Positions 25,381-35,000 of a stretch of DNA of 64,000 bases are shown here, piece by piece (positions within the stretch are counted from its first letter, which is position 1; each line of letters begins with the position of its first letter). Position numbers and translations under genes: made by a program. The notes beneath the pieces are model-generated. The model had not been told where the DNA came from and made no database searches. It worked only from the letters and a program-made list of their open reading frames with translations. Origin of the DNA: Alphaproteobacteria bacterium (GTDB taxonomy: Bacteria > Myxococcota_A > UBA796 > GCA-2862545); the NCBI GenBank assembly GCA_020632925.1, contig JACKER010000012.1:186001-250000 (forward strand), read 5' to 3'.

Positions 25381-26787
25381 TCAGCGCCAGTCGACGTGCC
25401 AGCTGCCTCCCTCGTCCAGGACCCGCACCACCGCCCCAGCGATCTCGGCGCGGATCTCGCCCGGCGACAGCTCCGTCAGCACCGCGCGATCGACCGTCGA
25501 CGCGTCGAGCGCGGCCCACCTGCGGCGATCCTCGACCGTGGCCGGGATCCCGGAGGCGAGCTCGGTGGCCACGCGGTCCTGGGCCACCGGCGCGCACGCG
25601 GTGGCGACGTCCGCCAGCAGCTCCCGCCCGCTCGCGGCCAGGCCCGTCGTGGACGACGCGTCGAGGGTGCCCTCCGGCAGCGCCCAGCGCGTACGGAGCT
25701 CCTCGATCGCGGGGACCCGCGCCGGGTCGACGGCGGCAGGGACGCACCACGCCAGCACCCTGCCCGCCTGCGCCGCGGCCCCGGCGCCCGTGAACGCGTC
25801 CGACCAGCCGCTCGCAGGGGGCACACCGAGCGCGAAGCCCGAGCGCCCCGCGATCGCCGTCCGCAGCGCGTCCCGTACCGGTCCGTCCCACGCCGGGGGC
25901 AGATCCACGACCTTCGCGGCGCGCACCTGCGCGCGAGCCATGCGGACCAGCGTGCGCCCGCGTTCGGCCACGGCCTCGTCCGGACCGGCGCAGGTCCGCC
26001 ACGCCCCGTCCTCGTAGACCCCTTCCCACCCTTCTGCCCCGAGCGGCACCCGGGTGCGCTCCGGCGTGCCCGGGACCAGATCCACCGTCGGGCCCTCGGG
26101 GAGGTCGACGAGCGGCAGCGATCCCGCCATCAGGTCGAGCGTGTCCACCAGGAACGCGCGCCCAAGGGACTCGGGGAGCGGCATCGGCAGCGGATCCTCG
26201 CCCTCGGCAGCGACCATCCCGTGGTGCTCGGCCAGTCGACGCAGGCCGGGGATCTCCGTGTCGTCGCCACGCAGCTCGACGAGCACGCCGCCGGCCAGGG
26301 CGCGGGCGCTCCGGTCGCACAGCGCATCGACGAGGGCGTCCGGGGAACGCTCGGTCCGGGTCTCCTCCGCGCGCCGTGCCACCACGGGGACCGCCGCCGG
26401 GCCGAACGGACCACGCCCGGACAGCGCGTCGAGCAGCCAGGTGCCGCGGTCGGGCATGAGCTGCACGAGGGGAGCGGGACCCCCGACCTGGACCAGCACG
26501 ATCCACAGGATGTCGAGCGCCACCACCAGCCCGGCGGCCACCTGCGGGACCTTCACCGTCATCCCGCGGTCCCGCATCCGACCGATCACGAACCAGGCGA
26601 GCCCCAGCGGCAGCCCGGCCGCCAGCAGCAGCGAACCGACGGCCACCCCGATCGCCGCGGGGAGCGGAGGCCAGGCCTCGGCGACCGTGCTGGCCGCCGC
26701 CGAGAGCACGAGGGTGCCGGCGAGCGCCGCCAGCGTGGCTGCGAGCGCCCACGGCCAGGTCGCCGTCCGTCTCGTCGGAGTCTCCAC
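25381..26787 (-). CDS. Membrane protein of unknown function, three N-terminal helices
   Basis: A 468-residue protein starting at GTG 26787 with GGGGAGG upstream. Three hydrophobic helices lie in the first ~105 residues (around 13-33, 42-70 and 84-103). The remaining ~360 residues are a soluble Ala/Asp/Glu/Arg-rich domain with two Cys-containing segments (LVDALCDRS, ATACAPVA) and no recognised motif. It is convergent with the ElaA-like gene and divergent from the TadG-like gene. I cannot assign a function. Confidence 0.7.
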   Translation of the reverse strand: METPTRRTATWPWALAATLAALAGTLVLSAAASTVAEAWPPLPAAIGVAVGSLLLAAGLPLGLAWFVIGRMRDRGMTVKVPQVAAGLVVALDILWIVLVQVGGPAPLVQLMPDRGTWLLDALSGRGPFGPAAVPVVARRAEETRTERSPDALVDALCDRSARALAGGVLVELRGDDTEIPGLRRLAEHHGMVAAEGEDPLPMPLPESLGRAFLVDTLDLMAGSLPLVDLPEGPTVDLVPGTPERTRVPLGAEGWEGVYEDGAWRTCAGPDEAVAERGRTLVRMARAQVRAAKVVDLPPAWDGPVRDALRTAIAGRSGFALGVPPASGWSDAFTGAGAAAQAGRVLAWCVPAAVDPARVPAIEELRTRWALPEGTLDASSTTGLAASGRELLADVATACAPVAQDRVATELASGIPATVEDRRRWAALDASTVDRAVLTELSPGEIRAEIAGAVVRVLDEGGSWHVDWR

Positions 26788-26966
26788 GTCGCCTCCCCGC
26801 GGACCTACGGACCGCGCGTCACGAACCTTTCACCCAGGAGACGGGGGTCGCGCAATCCTCGGCGATCCAGGCTGCGGATGCTGTGGTGTAATGCTCGGGT
26901 AATCCGTGGCCCTGTTCTCCACCGCCGCGAGCGGTAGGATGAGTCATCACCGACCTGGGGGTCCCC

Positions 26967-28235
26967 ATGAGCGTCTGGAACGACTGGTCGCGCAGCGAGC
27001 GCCGCGGCAACTACGCGATGATGACCGGCGTGCTGATGACCGCGATCATCGGCTTCAGCGCGTTCTCCGTCGACATCTCCCTGATCACCCTGGCCGAGCT
27101 CCAGGCGCAGGCGACCGCGGACGCGGCCTCCCACGCCGCGCTCGTGGCCTTCCGGATCAACAACGACACGGGGGAGGGCGACACCGCCGCCCAGTGGATG
27201 GTGAACTACAACAAGGTCGCGACGGCCTACGCGACCATCGACCCCGGGTACCCGCAGTACGGCACCTGGGACTACACCACGGCCACGTTCACCCCCGGCC
27301 TGGGCGCCGGTGGGTTCGCGAACGCCGCCGAGGTCGCGGTCTCCCGCGAAGGCGCCAACACCCTGGAGCTGATGCTCGCGCCGATCCTCGGGGTGTACAC
27401 GCACGACGTGCACGCCGACTCGATCACGGCCCAGCAGGATCGCGCGATCATGATGGTCATCGACCAGTCCTGCTCGATGCAGGCCTCGGGGAACACGTCG
27501 GCGGTCGCGCTCAACCGCATCGGCGCCATGACCTTCCTGGACTACTTCGTCGACCACCCGCAGGACGGCGACCTCCTCGGGATGTCGGTCTTCGCGAAGT
27601 TCGCGCTGCTCGAGCCCACCCTCGCCAACCCGAACGGCACCCAGGGGCCCTCCACCACCGCCCCCACCGTCAACCAGCGTCCCTGGATGCCGCTGGTCGA
27701 GGTGGAGACCAACACGGCGCTCCTCCGGACGCGGTTCGCGGGCATCTGCCGCACCAACAGGACCTCGGACTTCATCGGTGGACTCCAGACGCTCAGCGGG
27801 ACGCAGTGCCGCGTCGACCTGGTCTCCGGCCTCGCGAGTGGCGCGGGCACCTGGGTGTACAAGCACCGGTCCAACGAGATCAGCAGCAACACCAACCCGT
27901 ACCCCGCGCTGTACCAGGCGGTCAACGAGCTGTACTACCGCTCGGACGCCCCGGACAACCGGTACTTCAAGGGCATCGTGTTCATGACGGACGGCGTCGC
28001 CAACGTGCCGGACCAGGCGACCGCCGAGTCGAACGCCATCAGCGTGGCGAACGACGCCTGGGCGCACGACATCAGCATCTGGACCATCCTGTACCACAAC
28101 GGCAGCTTCAACGACACGTTCATGCGGAACATGGTGCGTGGGTCGGGGTACTTCGCGTCCTCGCCGGACGCCGCCGACCTCCCGGTGCTCTACGAGCAGG
28201 TCGCGAAGTCCATCCCCACCGCGCTGGTCCGGTAG
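26967..28235 (+). CDS. TadG-like pilus-assembly protein with von Willebrand A domain
   Basis: A 422-residue protein. The N terminus (ERRGNYAMMTGVLMTAIIGFS-like, one membrane helix, then ITLAELQAQATADAASHAAL) is the TadG/putative Flp-pilus pattern. A vWA domain follows: the MIDAS motif DQSCSM at about 166 (DxSxS), conserved Thr/Ser segments, and IVFMTDGVAN for the metal-site Asp. ATG 26967 is used. It is the first of three closely spaced genes with two TadE-like proteins. In Tad systems these are minor pilins or periplasmic assembly factors; no TadA ATPase or secretin is in the window. Confidence 0.85.
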   Translation: MSVWNDWSRSERRGNYAMMTGVLMTAIIGFSAFSVDISLITLAELQAQATADAASHAALVAFRINNDTGEGDTAAQWMVNYNKVATAYATIDPGYPQYGTWDYTTATFTPGLGAGGFANAAEVAVSREGANTLELMLAPILGVYTHDVHADSITAQQDRAIMMVIDQSCSMQASGNTSAVALNRIGAMTFLDYFVDHPQDGDLLGMSVFAKFALLEPTLANPNGTQGPSTTAPTVNQRPWMPLVEVETNTALLRTRFAGICRTNRTSDFIGGLQTLSGTQCRVDLVSGLASGAGTWVYKHRSNEISSNTNPYPALYQAVNELYYRSDAPDNRYFKGIVFMTDGVANVPDQATAESNAISVANDAWAHDISIWTILYHNGSFNDTFMRNMVRGSGYFASSPDAADLPVLYEQVAKSIPTALVR

Positions 28236-28244
28236 GAGGCTCCG

Positions 28245-28667
28245 ATGCGTCACGAACGACAGCAGCGACGCGGCGCGAACGCCATCGAGTTCGCGCTCAC
28301 GCTCCCGCTCTATCTCCTGATCGTGCTCGGAATCATGGATTTCGGGTACCTGTACCACATCCAGGCCGGCCTGGACAACGCGGCCGCCACCTCGTGCCGC
28401 GAGGGCGCCAAGATCGATCCGAACGACGGTGACCCGGTCGCGACGGCCTCGGCCTTCCTGACCTCCCGGTCGGCGCTGTTCTGCAGCGGTGGCTGCACCA
28501 TGGACGTGCAGGACCTCAACACCGGGCAATGGGAGCCTCCCGACCGCACCATCAAGTGCGGCATCACCCGGTCGTACACGCCGCTCATCGGGCTCGTCCC
28601 ACACCCCGCCACCCTCTCGAGCGTCAGCTTCCAGCGGCTCGAGTGGCAGAGGAATCCGACGCCATGA
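28245..28667 (+). CDS. TadE-like pseudopilin
   Basis: A 140-residue small membrane protein. The N terminus is basic, then RRGANAIEFALTLPLYLLIV leads into a membrane helix, the TadE hallmark with Glu at the prepilin-like cleavage region. The C-terminal part has several Cys (SCREG, FCSGGC, IKCG). It starts 9 bp after the TadG-like gene and overlaps the next TadE-like gene by ATGA. Probably a minor pilin of a Tad-type fibre. Confidence 0.85.
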   Translation: MRHERQQRRGANAIEFALTLPLYLLIVLGIMDFGYLYHIQAGLDNAAATSCREGAKIDPNDGDPVATASAFLTSRSALFCSGGCTMDVQDLNTGQWEPPDRTIKCGITRSYTPLIGLVPHPATLSSVSFQRLEWQRNPTP

Positions 28668-29131
28668 AGACCAACCAGGACCTTCGCGTGATGCGTCGCC
28701 GTGGCTCCGCGGCGATCGAGATGGGCATGACCCTGCCGCTGCTGATCTTCCTGTTGGCGGCGGTGGTCGACTGGGGCTCGTACATGTCGCTGCGCACCTC
28801 GGTCGCGCGGGCGGCGATGGACGGCGCGCGGCGCGGCGCCGCGGTGTACGAGGACGACTCCGTCGCCAACCCGGGCGATCTGATCGTTCCGGCCGCGGAG
28901 AACCGCGCGCAGATGATCCTCGACGAGATGGGGATCGGCTGCCCGGCGGCGACCTGCAGCATCGACGGCGAGTACTGCGACGTGGGCGAGGCGGCCAACA
29001 ACTGCAACTCGCCGCCCCTCAACGCGGTGCTCGTGACGGTGAGCTACCAGTACACCCCGTTCTTCGGGTTCGCGGCGGCGCCGACGATGATCACCGAGCG
29101 CTCCATCTTCGCGAGCGAGTCGAACAACTGA
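28664..29131 (+). CDS. TadE-like pseudopilin, second copy
   Basis: A 155-residue protein with the same design as its neighbour: RRRGSAAIEMGMTLPLLIFLL membrane segment, then TSVARAAMDGARRGA, and several Cys in the C-terminal half (IGCPAATCS, YCDV, NNCNS). ATG 28664 overlaps the preceding stop, so the pair should be made in equal amounts. A hairpin follows 15 bp after the stop codon. Confidence 0.85.
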   Translation: MKTNQDLRVMRRRGSAAIEMGMTLPLLIFLLAAVVDWGSYMSLRTSVARAAMDGARRGAAVYEDDSVANPGDLIVPAAENRAQMILDEMGIGCPAATCSIDGEYCDVGEAANNCNSPPLNAVLVTVSYQYTPFFGFAAAPTMITERSIFASESNN

Positions 29132-29146
29132 TTCGTCCGTGACGGG

Positions 29147-29173
29147 AGGCCGGGTCCACGATGGGCCCGGCCT
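29147..29173 (+). terminator. Hairpin after the TadG/TadE genes
   Basis: AGGCCGGG (29147-29154) pairs perfectly with CCCGGCCT (29166-29173) around an 11-nt loop. It begins 15 bp after the last TadE stop. No U-tract follows, so it may be a weak or Rho-assisted terminator or a 3'-end stabiliser. Confidence 0.4.
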
Positions 29174-29229
29174 TCGTGCGTGCGGACTCCCTCGTCCATC
29201 GTGGTACGCTCTTCGTTCGGGGGGTGGTG

Positions 29230-29565
29230 ATGGTGGCGTTGTGGCTGTGGGGCTGCCAGACCGATCTGCTCGGCTCCATGGGTCTCGAGCCCACGATGAG
29301 CGCGCCCGATCCCGTCGCGGAGGCGCCGGCCGAACCCGCTGCCGAGCCGGAGGCCGAGGCCAGCGCAGAGGAGGCCGTGCCGGCCGGGGAGCCCGAGGCG
29401 GGGGCCGCGCCGGAGGGCGAGGAGGCCACGCCGCCCGCGCCTCCGCCCGTCGAGTTCAACCCGATCTCCACGCCGCTCGGACGCCGGGAAGGCGGGGTGC
29501 GCTGGGAGGGCGTCGGCACCAAGTACGAGCACGAGGAACAGGAGATCATCCCGTCCGAACGGTGA
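29230..29565 (+). CDS. Small acidic Pro/Ala/Glu-rich lipoprotein
   Basis: About 111 residues. The start VALWLWGCQTDLLGSMG has a lipobox-like LWGC, then a low-complexity run of Ala, Pro and Glu (EAPAEPAAEPEAEA) and a short conserved-looking C terminus (RWEGVGTKYEHEEQ). ATG 29230 is chosen; GTG 29224 and 29227 are equally possible. A start at 29161 is unlikely because it falls inside the hairpin. A TACGCT sequence ~30 bp upstream might be a -10. Probably an envelope spacer lipoprotein; no family recognised. Confidence 0.55.
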   Translation: MVALWLWGCQTDLLGSMGLEPTMSAPDPVAEAPAEPAAEPEAEASAEEAVPAGEPEAGAAPEGEEATPPAPPPVEFNPISTPLGRREGGVRWEGVGTKYEHEEQEIIPSER

Positions 29566-29634
29566 GGCGTTCGCTGCCCGATCGGGTGGTTGGTCGCCCG
29601 GTGGGGGTGGCTAGCTCGGGGGCCAGGAGGCTTC

Positions 29635-31998
29635 ATGAGCGTGCGCTCGTTCCCGCTGACCTTTCAGGTGCCCTCGGATCTGCCCGCGGGGCTGCCGGTG
29701 CTCCCGCTGCGCCGGGGCGTGCTGCTCCCCGGCATGGTCTCGACCTACCTCGTGGGGCGGTCGCGGAGCCTGTCCGCGCTCCACGCGAACCACCAGGACT
29801 GGCTGCTCGTCGCCGCCCAGCGCGAGTCCTCGGCCGAGCCGGAGCCCTCGGCGCTCCTGCCGACGGCCGTGCTCGCGCGGATCATCGAGCGGAAGAAGAC
29901 CGACGGCGACGCCGAGAGCGTCGTGCTCCAGGGGGTCGCCCGCGTCTCGCTGACCGGTTTCCCGCAGGTCATGCCCCACCTCGAGGCGACCTGGTCCGTC
30001 GTGAAGCAGGCCTGGCCCGTGACCACGGACGCCATGGGCATGCGCGACGCCTTCCGCTCCGAGCTGGAGCGCTCGACCGAGGTGCTCGGCGGCGAGGGCC
30101 CCGTCCGCGTCCTGCTCTCGCTCCCCGAGACCCTGGTGGCGGACGCGGTCGCTGGCGGGCTGCAGCTGCCCGAGCAGGAGTGGCACAAGGAGATCCTGAC
30201 CACCCTGGACCCGGTGGCCCGCACCGAGAAGGTGATGGTCGCCATGGTGCGCGCCCGCGAGGCGATCGCTGCCCGCACGTCCATCCAGGAGCGTGTGCAG
30301 ACGGCCACCCGCGACCAGCAGCGCGAGTTCCTCCTGCGTCAGCAGCTCAAGGCCATCCAGGAGGAGCTGGGGCAGGGCGACGACAGCGACGATCTCGACC
30401 GCCTGCGCAACCGGCTGGCCGAGGCGGCGCTGCCCGACGAGGTCCGCGAGGTCACCGACCGCGAGCTGGCGCGCCTGACCCGCCTGGGCAACACCTCACC
30501 CGAGCGCTCCGTGGCGGTCGACTGGCTCGAGTGGATCGCCGACATGCCGTGGGGCACCGGCACCGCCGTCGACGTCGACCTGCGCGCGCTCGAAGACGCG
30601 CTGGACCGCAGCCACCACGGCCTGTCCGACGTGAAGCGCCAGGTCGTCGAGCACCTCGCGGTGCGCAAGCTCGCCGGCAAGGGCCGTGCGGACGTGCTGC
30701 TGCTCGTCGGCCCCCCGGGCGTCGGCAAGACCTCGATCGGCCAGGCCATCGCGGACGCGACGGGACGCAAGCTCGTGCGTGTCGCGCTCGGCGGCCTGCG
30801 GGACGAGTCCGAGATGCGGGGCCACCGCCGGACGTACATCGGGGCGCGCCCGGGACGCCTGGTCGAGGGGATCCGTCGCGCAGGGACGCACGACCCCGTG
30901 ATCCTGCTGGACGAGGTCGACAAGCTGGGCCACGGGCCGTGGGGTGACCCGGCGTCGGCGCTGCTCGAGATCCTCGACCCCGAGCAGAACCACCACTTCG
31001 TGGACCGCTACCTCGAGGTGCCGTTCGACCTGTCGCGCGCGCTGTTCGTGGCCACCGCCAACGACCTGTCCCAGATCCCGGGTCCGCTCCGCGACCGGAT
31101 GCAGATCCTCGAGCTGTCCGGCTACAGCCTCGCGCAGAAGACGGTCATCGCTCGCGAGCACCTGCTCGACGTGGTCGCGCGCAACGCCGGTCTGACGAGG
31201 GAGGACGTGTCCATCGACGAGGCGGCCCTGGAGGCGGCGATCGCTGGCTGGACGCGCGAGGCCGGTGTCCGCGAGCTGCAGCGGGTGCTGGGCAAGCTCT
31301 ACCGCGCGGCCGCGGTCCGCAAGGCGCGCGGTGAGCACATCGAGCCGCTGGTGGTCACCGAGGCGGACCTCCCCGAGCTGCTCGGCAAGCGGCGCTTCTT
31401 CGAGGAGGAGCCCGAGGTCACGCGGCGTCCGGGCATCGCGCGGGGGCTCGCGTGGACGCCGGTCGGCGGCGACGTGCTGTACGTCGAGGCCAGCACCTTC
31501 CCGGGCCGGGGCAACCTGGTGCTCACCGGGCAGCTCGGTGACGTGATGAAGGAGTCCGCGCGGGCCGCGCTGACCTACGTGCTCGCCAACGCCGAGGAGC
31601 TCGGCATCCCCGACGGCGTGCTGGCGGACAAGGACGTCCACCTGCACGTCCCCGCGGGCAGCGTGCCCAAGGACGGGCCGTCGGCCGGTGTGACGCTGTT
31701 CACGGCGCTGGCGTCGCTGCTGTCGAACCGCCCGGTGCGGGACGACGTGGCGATGACGGGTGAGGCGACCCTGCGTGGGCGGGTGCTCCCGGTCGGGGGC
31801 ATCGCCTCCAAGGTGCTCGCCGCCCACCGGCACGGCGTGCGGCGGGTCGTGCTGCCGAAGCGCAACGCGCTGGACCTCGACGAGCTCCCCGCGGAGGTCC
31901 GCGACACGCTGGACATCGTCCTGGTCGAGCACATGGAGGAGGTCCTGGCGGCCGCGCTCCAGGCCGAGCCCGACGCCGAGGGTCGCGAGGCCGCGTGA
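29635..31998 (+). CDS. lon: ATP-dependent Lon protease
   Basis: A 787-residue LonA-type protease, the usual length. The N-terminal Lon domain starts LPVLPLRRGVLLPGM. The AAA domain has GPPGVGKTS near 359 and LLDEVDKLG. The protease domain has KDGPSAGVTLF with the catalytic Ser near 682 and GGIASKVLAAHRHG with the catalytic Lys near 725. It degrades damaged and regulatory proteins in the cytoplasm. ATG 29635 has AGGAGG just upstream. Myxobacteria often carry two Lon proteins; which paralogue this is cannot be told here. Confidence 0.95.
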   Translation: MSVRSFPLTFQVPSDLPAGLPVLPLRRGVLLPGMVSTYLVGRSRSLSALHANHQDWLLVAAQRESSAEPEPSALLPTAVLARIIERKKTDGDAESVVLQGVARVSLTGFPQVMPHLEATWSVVKQAWPVTTDAMGMRDAFRSELERSTEVLGGEGPVRVLLSLPETLVADAVAGGLQLPEQEWHKEILTTLDPVARTEKVMVAMVRAREAIAARTSIQERVQTATRDQQREFLLRQQLKAIQEELGQGDDSDDLDRLRNRLAEAALPDEVREVTDRELARLTRLGNTSPERSVAVDWLEWIADMPWGTGTAVDVDLRALEDALDRSHHGLSDVKRQVVEHLAVRKLAGKGRADVLLLVGPPGVGKTSIGQAIADATGRKLVRVALGGLRDESEMRGHRRTYIGARPGRLVEGIRRAGTHDPVILLDEVDKLGHGPWGDPASALLEILDPEQNHHFVDRYLEVPFDLSRALFVATANDLSQIPGPLRDRMQILELSGYSLAQKTVIAREHLLDVVARNAGLTREDVSIDEAALEAAIAGWTREAGVRELQRVLGKLYRAAAVRKARGEHIEPLVVTEADLPELLGKRRFFEEEPEVTRRPGIARGLAWTPVGGDVLYVEASTFPGRGNLVLTGQLGDVMKESARAALTYVLANAEELGIPDGVLADKDVHLHVPAGSVPKDGPSAGVTLFTALASLLSNRPVRDDVAMTGEATLRGRVLPVGGIASKVLAAHRHGVRRVVLPKRNALDLDELPAEVRDTLDIVLVEHMEEVLAAALQAEPDAEGREAA

Positions 31999-32042
31999 CG
32001 GGGCCCGCCGCGTCCGCCTCCCCCGTGGGGTAGGGTGCGGCG

Positions 32043-35000
32043 ATGGCTCGCTCATCGTCGCCGACGTGCGGTCCGTTCGTCCTCGAGCGGCGTCTCGCGC
32101 GCGGCGGCATGGGCGATGTCTGGGGTGCGTGGCTCGGGGCCACACCCATCGCGGTGAAGTTCCTGGCGTCGGCCGATCCGTTCGCCAGGAGCCTCTTCGC
32201 GCGGGAGGCGCGGGCGCACGCCCGCCTCCAGCATCCGTCCATCCTACGGATCCTGGACATCGGCCAGCTCGAGGCGGACGTGCCGGACGGGCCGGCGGCG
32301 GGGAGCCCCTGGATCGCGCTCGAGTACGTCTCCGGCGGCGATCTCGTCCGCCTGATGCCGCGCCTGCGCTGGGAAGGGGTGCGTGTGGTCCTCCACACGC
32401 TGCTGGACGCGCTCTCCTACGCGCACGCGCAGGGGGTGGTCCACCGGGACCTCAAGCCGAAGAACGTGCTGCTGTCCGGTACGAAGGACCCCGAACCGGG
32501 GCTACGGCTCGCGGACTTCGGCATCGCGCGCTTCGGTGCCCACGCCGAGGCCGAGCGCGCCATCCTCGGTAGCCCGAGCACCATCGCCCCCGAGCAGTGC
32601 CGCGGCGCGATCCGGGAGGTCGGACCGTGGACCGATCTGTACGCGCTCGGCTGCATGGGCTTCCGCATGGTGGCGGGCTCCTGGCCGTTCAGCGGGCGTG
32701 GCGTGGACGCGCTGCGGGCTCACCTGGAGCTCGCCCCGCCCGAGCTGCGCCCGTCCTTCCCGGTGCCCGACGGTGTCGCCGGGTGGTTGGGGCGCCTGCT
32801 GGCCAAGTCCATCCGCGAGCGCTTCCACAGCTGCGCGGAGGCGGCGGATGCGCTGGCGGCCCTCCCGGAGGTGGTCGATCCCGACGAACGGCTCCCGGCG
32901 GCGCTCGTCGTGGCGCGCGCGCGCCTCCCGGCGCGACGGTCCCGCTCGTACCGCTCCACGTCGGTGGCTCCCCCGGTGGTCGTGGGTGCCGGGCGAGGGC
33001 TCGCGCCGCTCAGGACGTGGCGGACGCAGGGTCGGGACGTGGAGCGGGAGGCGCTGTGGGAGCGGCTCGAGGAGGTACGGAGCTCGCGGCGCTGCGCCGT
33101 CGTGCTCCTGCGTGGTGCCCGCGGCGTCGGCAGGTCGCACCTCGGGGACTGGCTGGCGCGCGCGGCCTCGCACCGCGGCGTGGGGCTCGGTCTACGAACG
33201 CCCTGCTTCCCCGACGACCGGCCGGGTGACGCGCTGCGGCGACTGCTCGGCACCATGCTGGCCACCGAGGGGCTCACGGGCCCGGAGCTCGTGTCGGCGG
33301 TGCGCACCCACCTCGGGCTGTGGGGCGAGCCCGACGAGGACCTGGTCCAGGCGCTGGTGGTCGCGCTCGGGGCGGAGGGCTCGTCGCGCATCCGGCGCGG
33401 AGCGTTGCGCAGGCTGCTGGTGGATCGAGCCGCCGCCGGTGCCGCGGTCGTGTGGTTCGACGACGCCGGTGCCCACCGCGACGTGATCCGGTTCGTGGCG
33501 ACCACGCTGCAGAACGACCTCCGCGCACCCCTGCTCTTCGTCCTCGACACGGGCGAGGCGGTCGGGGAGGACCTCGATGCCCTCGCGGAGCTCCCGCGGG
33601 TCGAGACCCTGGTGCTGGGTAAGCTCACGGACCGCGACATCGCTCGCCTCGTGGACCAGTCGCTCCCCGTGGCCTCCGGGCTGAAGGCACGCATCGTGGA
33701 GGAGGCGGAGGGCAGCCCCGGCCGGTGCCGTGAGATCGTCGAGCGCCTGGCGATCGACGCCCGGCTGCGCACCAGCCGGTTCGGCTTCGCGCTGCGGCGG
33801 CGCGACGCCCTGCCCACCTCGTCGTCGGGGGAGGAGCGCCGCCCCGCGGTGGAGCGCCTGATGACCGAGATCGACCCGGCGTCCTTCCGCCGGCTGGCGC
33901 GCGCGGCCGTGCTCGGGGACTTCGTCCCGCACGGGATGTGGGCGAGGGTCTGCGGCGACCCCCTCGCCACGCAGGAGGGGCTGCCGTTGGGTCCCGTGGT
34001 GGCTCGGTTCCGCCTCCTGTCACGCCTGCAGGAGCTCGGCCTGGCCAGCGACCAGGACGCGGGCTGGCGGTGGGAGAGTGCGTCGGCGCGGTCCGCCGTC
34101 CTGGCGCGCGCGGCGGAGTCCGAGGAGCTGATCGCCGCCCACCGCGCGGTCGCGGAGCTCGTGGCGGAGGAGCCGCCCACCAGCGACGTGCTCGCGCGCC
34201 TCGCCCGACACCTCCGCGACGCTGGCCTGCTCGTCCAGGCGCTGGACGTCTACGAGCGGTGGATCGTCGATGCCCCCGACGAGCGCACGCGCTTCGCGAT
34301 GTGCGACGAGGTCCTGGCGACGGCGACGCGCGTGTCGCTGTCGCGTGGCGACCCGCGCCTGGGGCGCTTCCGGGCCTACCGCCTCCATGCCATGCCCCTG
34401 GGGAATCCGGGCGAGGTGAGCAGCGGCGCGGAGGCCCTGCTCGCGGACGCGACGGCCCACGGCTGGGACGACGTGGCTGCGCTCGCGAGCGTGATCGCCA
34501 CCCTGACGCGGTGGATGGCGGAGGGGACGATCATCGACGGGGCGAACCTCCCGTCCATCCCCTGGTCGGACACACCGGCGACGCCGGTCCTGCTCCACGC
34601 CTGGCTGTACGTCGCGGAGTCCTACCGCATGGCGGAGAAGAGGGAGGCGGGACGCGAGGTCGTCGACCGTGTGTTGCGCGCCGCGCGGGGTCGTGGGTGG
34701 CGCGACCTGCAGGGGAGGGCGGAGGTGATCGGCGCGAAGATCGACTGCCTGGAGCTGACCACCGACCCCGCCGGCATCTGGGACCTGGCGTCGGACCTGC
34801 TCCGCCACGGCTACTTCGCGCGAGCTCGAGACCTTCGGAGCGCCGCCGCGCTGTTGGCGTTCCGGCGGGGCGAGCTCGACCGCGCCCGACGCTACTTCCT
34901 CCAGACCCACGGGCTGGACCGCCTCTCGAGCAACGAGTACTCGTTCCCGTTGTTGATGCTGACCCAGATCGCGTTGACCGAGGGGGACACGCCGTCGGCC

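Noticed and set aside
29147..29173. Classical Rho-independent terminator
   Set aside because: The stem is good but no U-tract follows, so it is listed only as a terminator-like hairpin with modest confidence.
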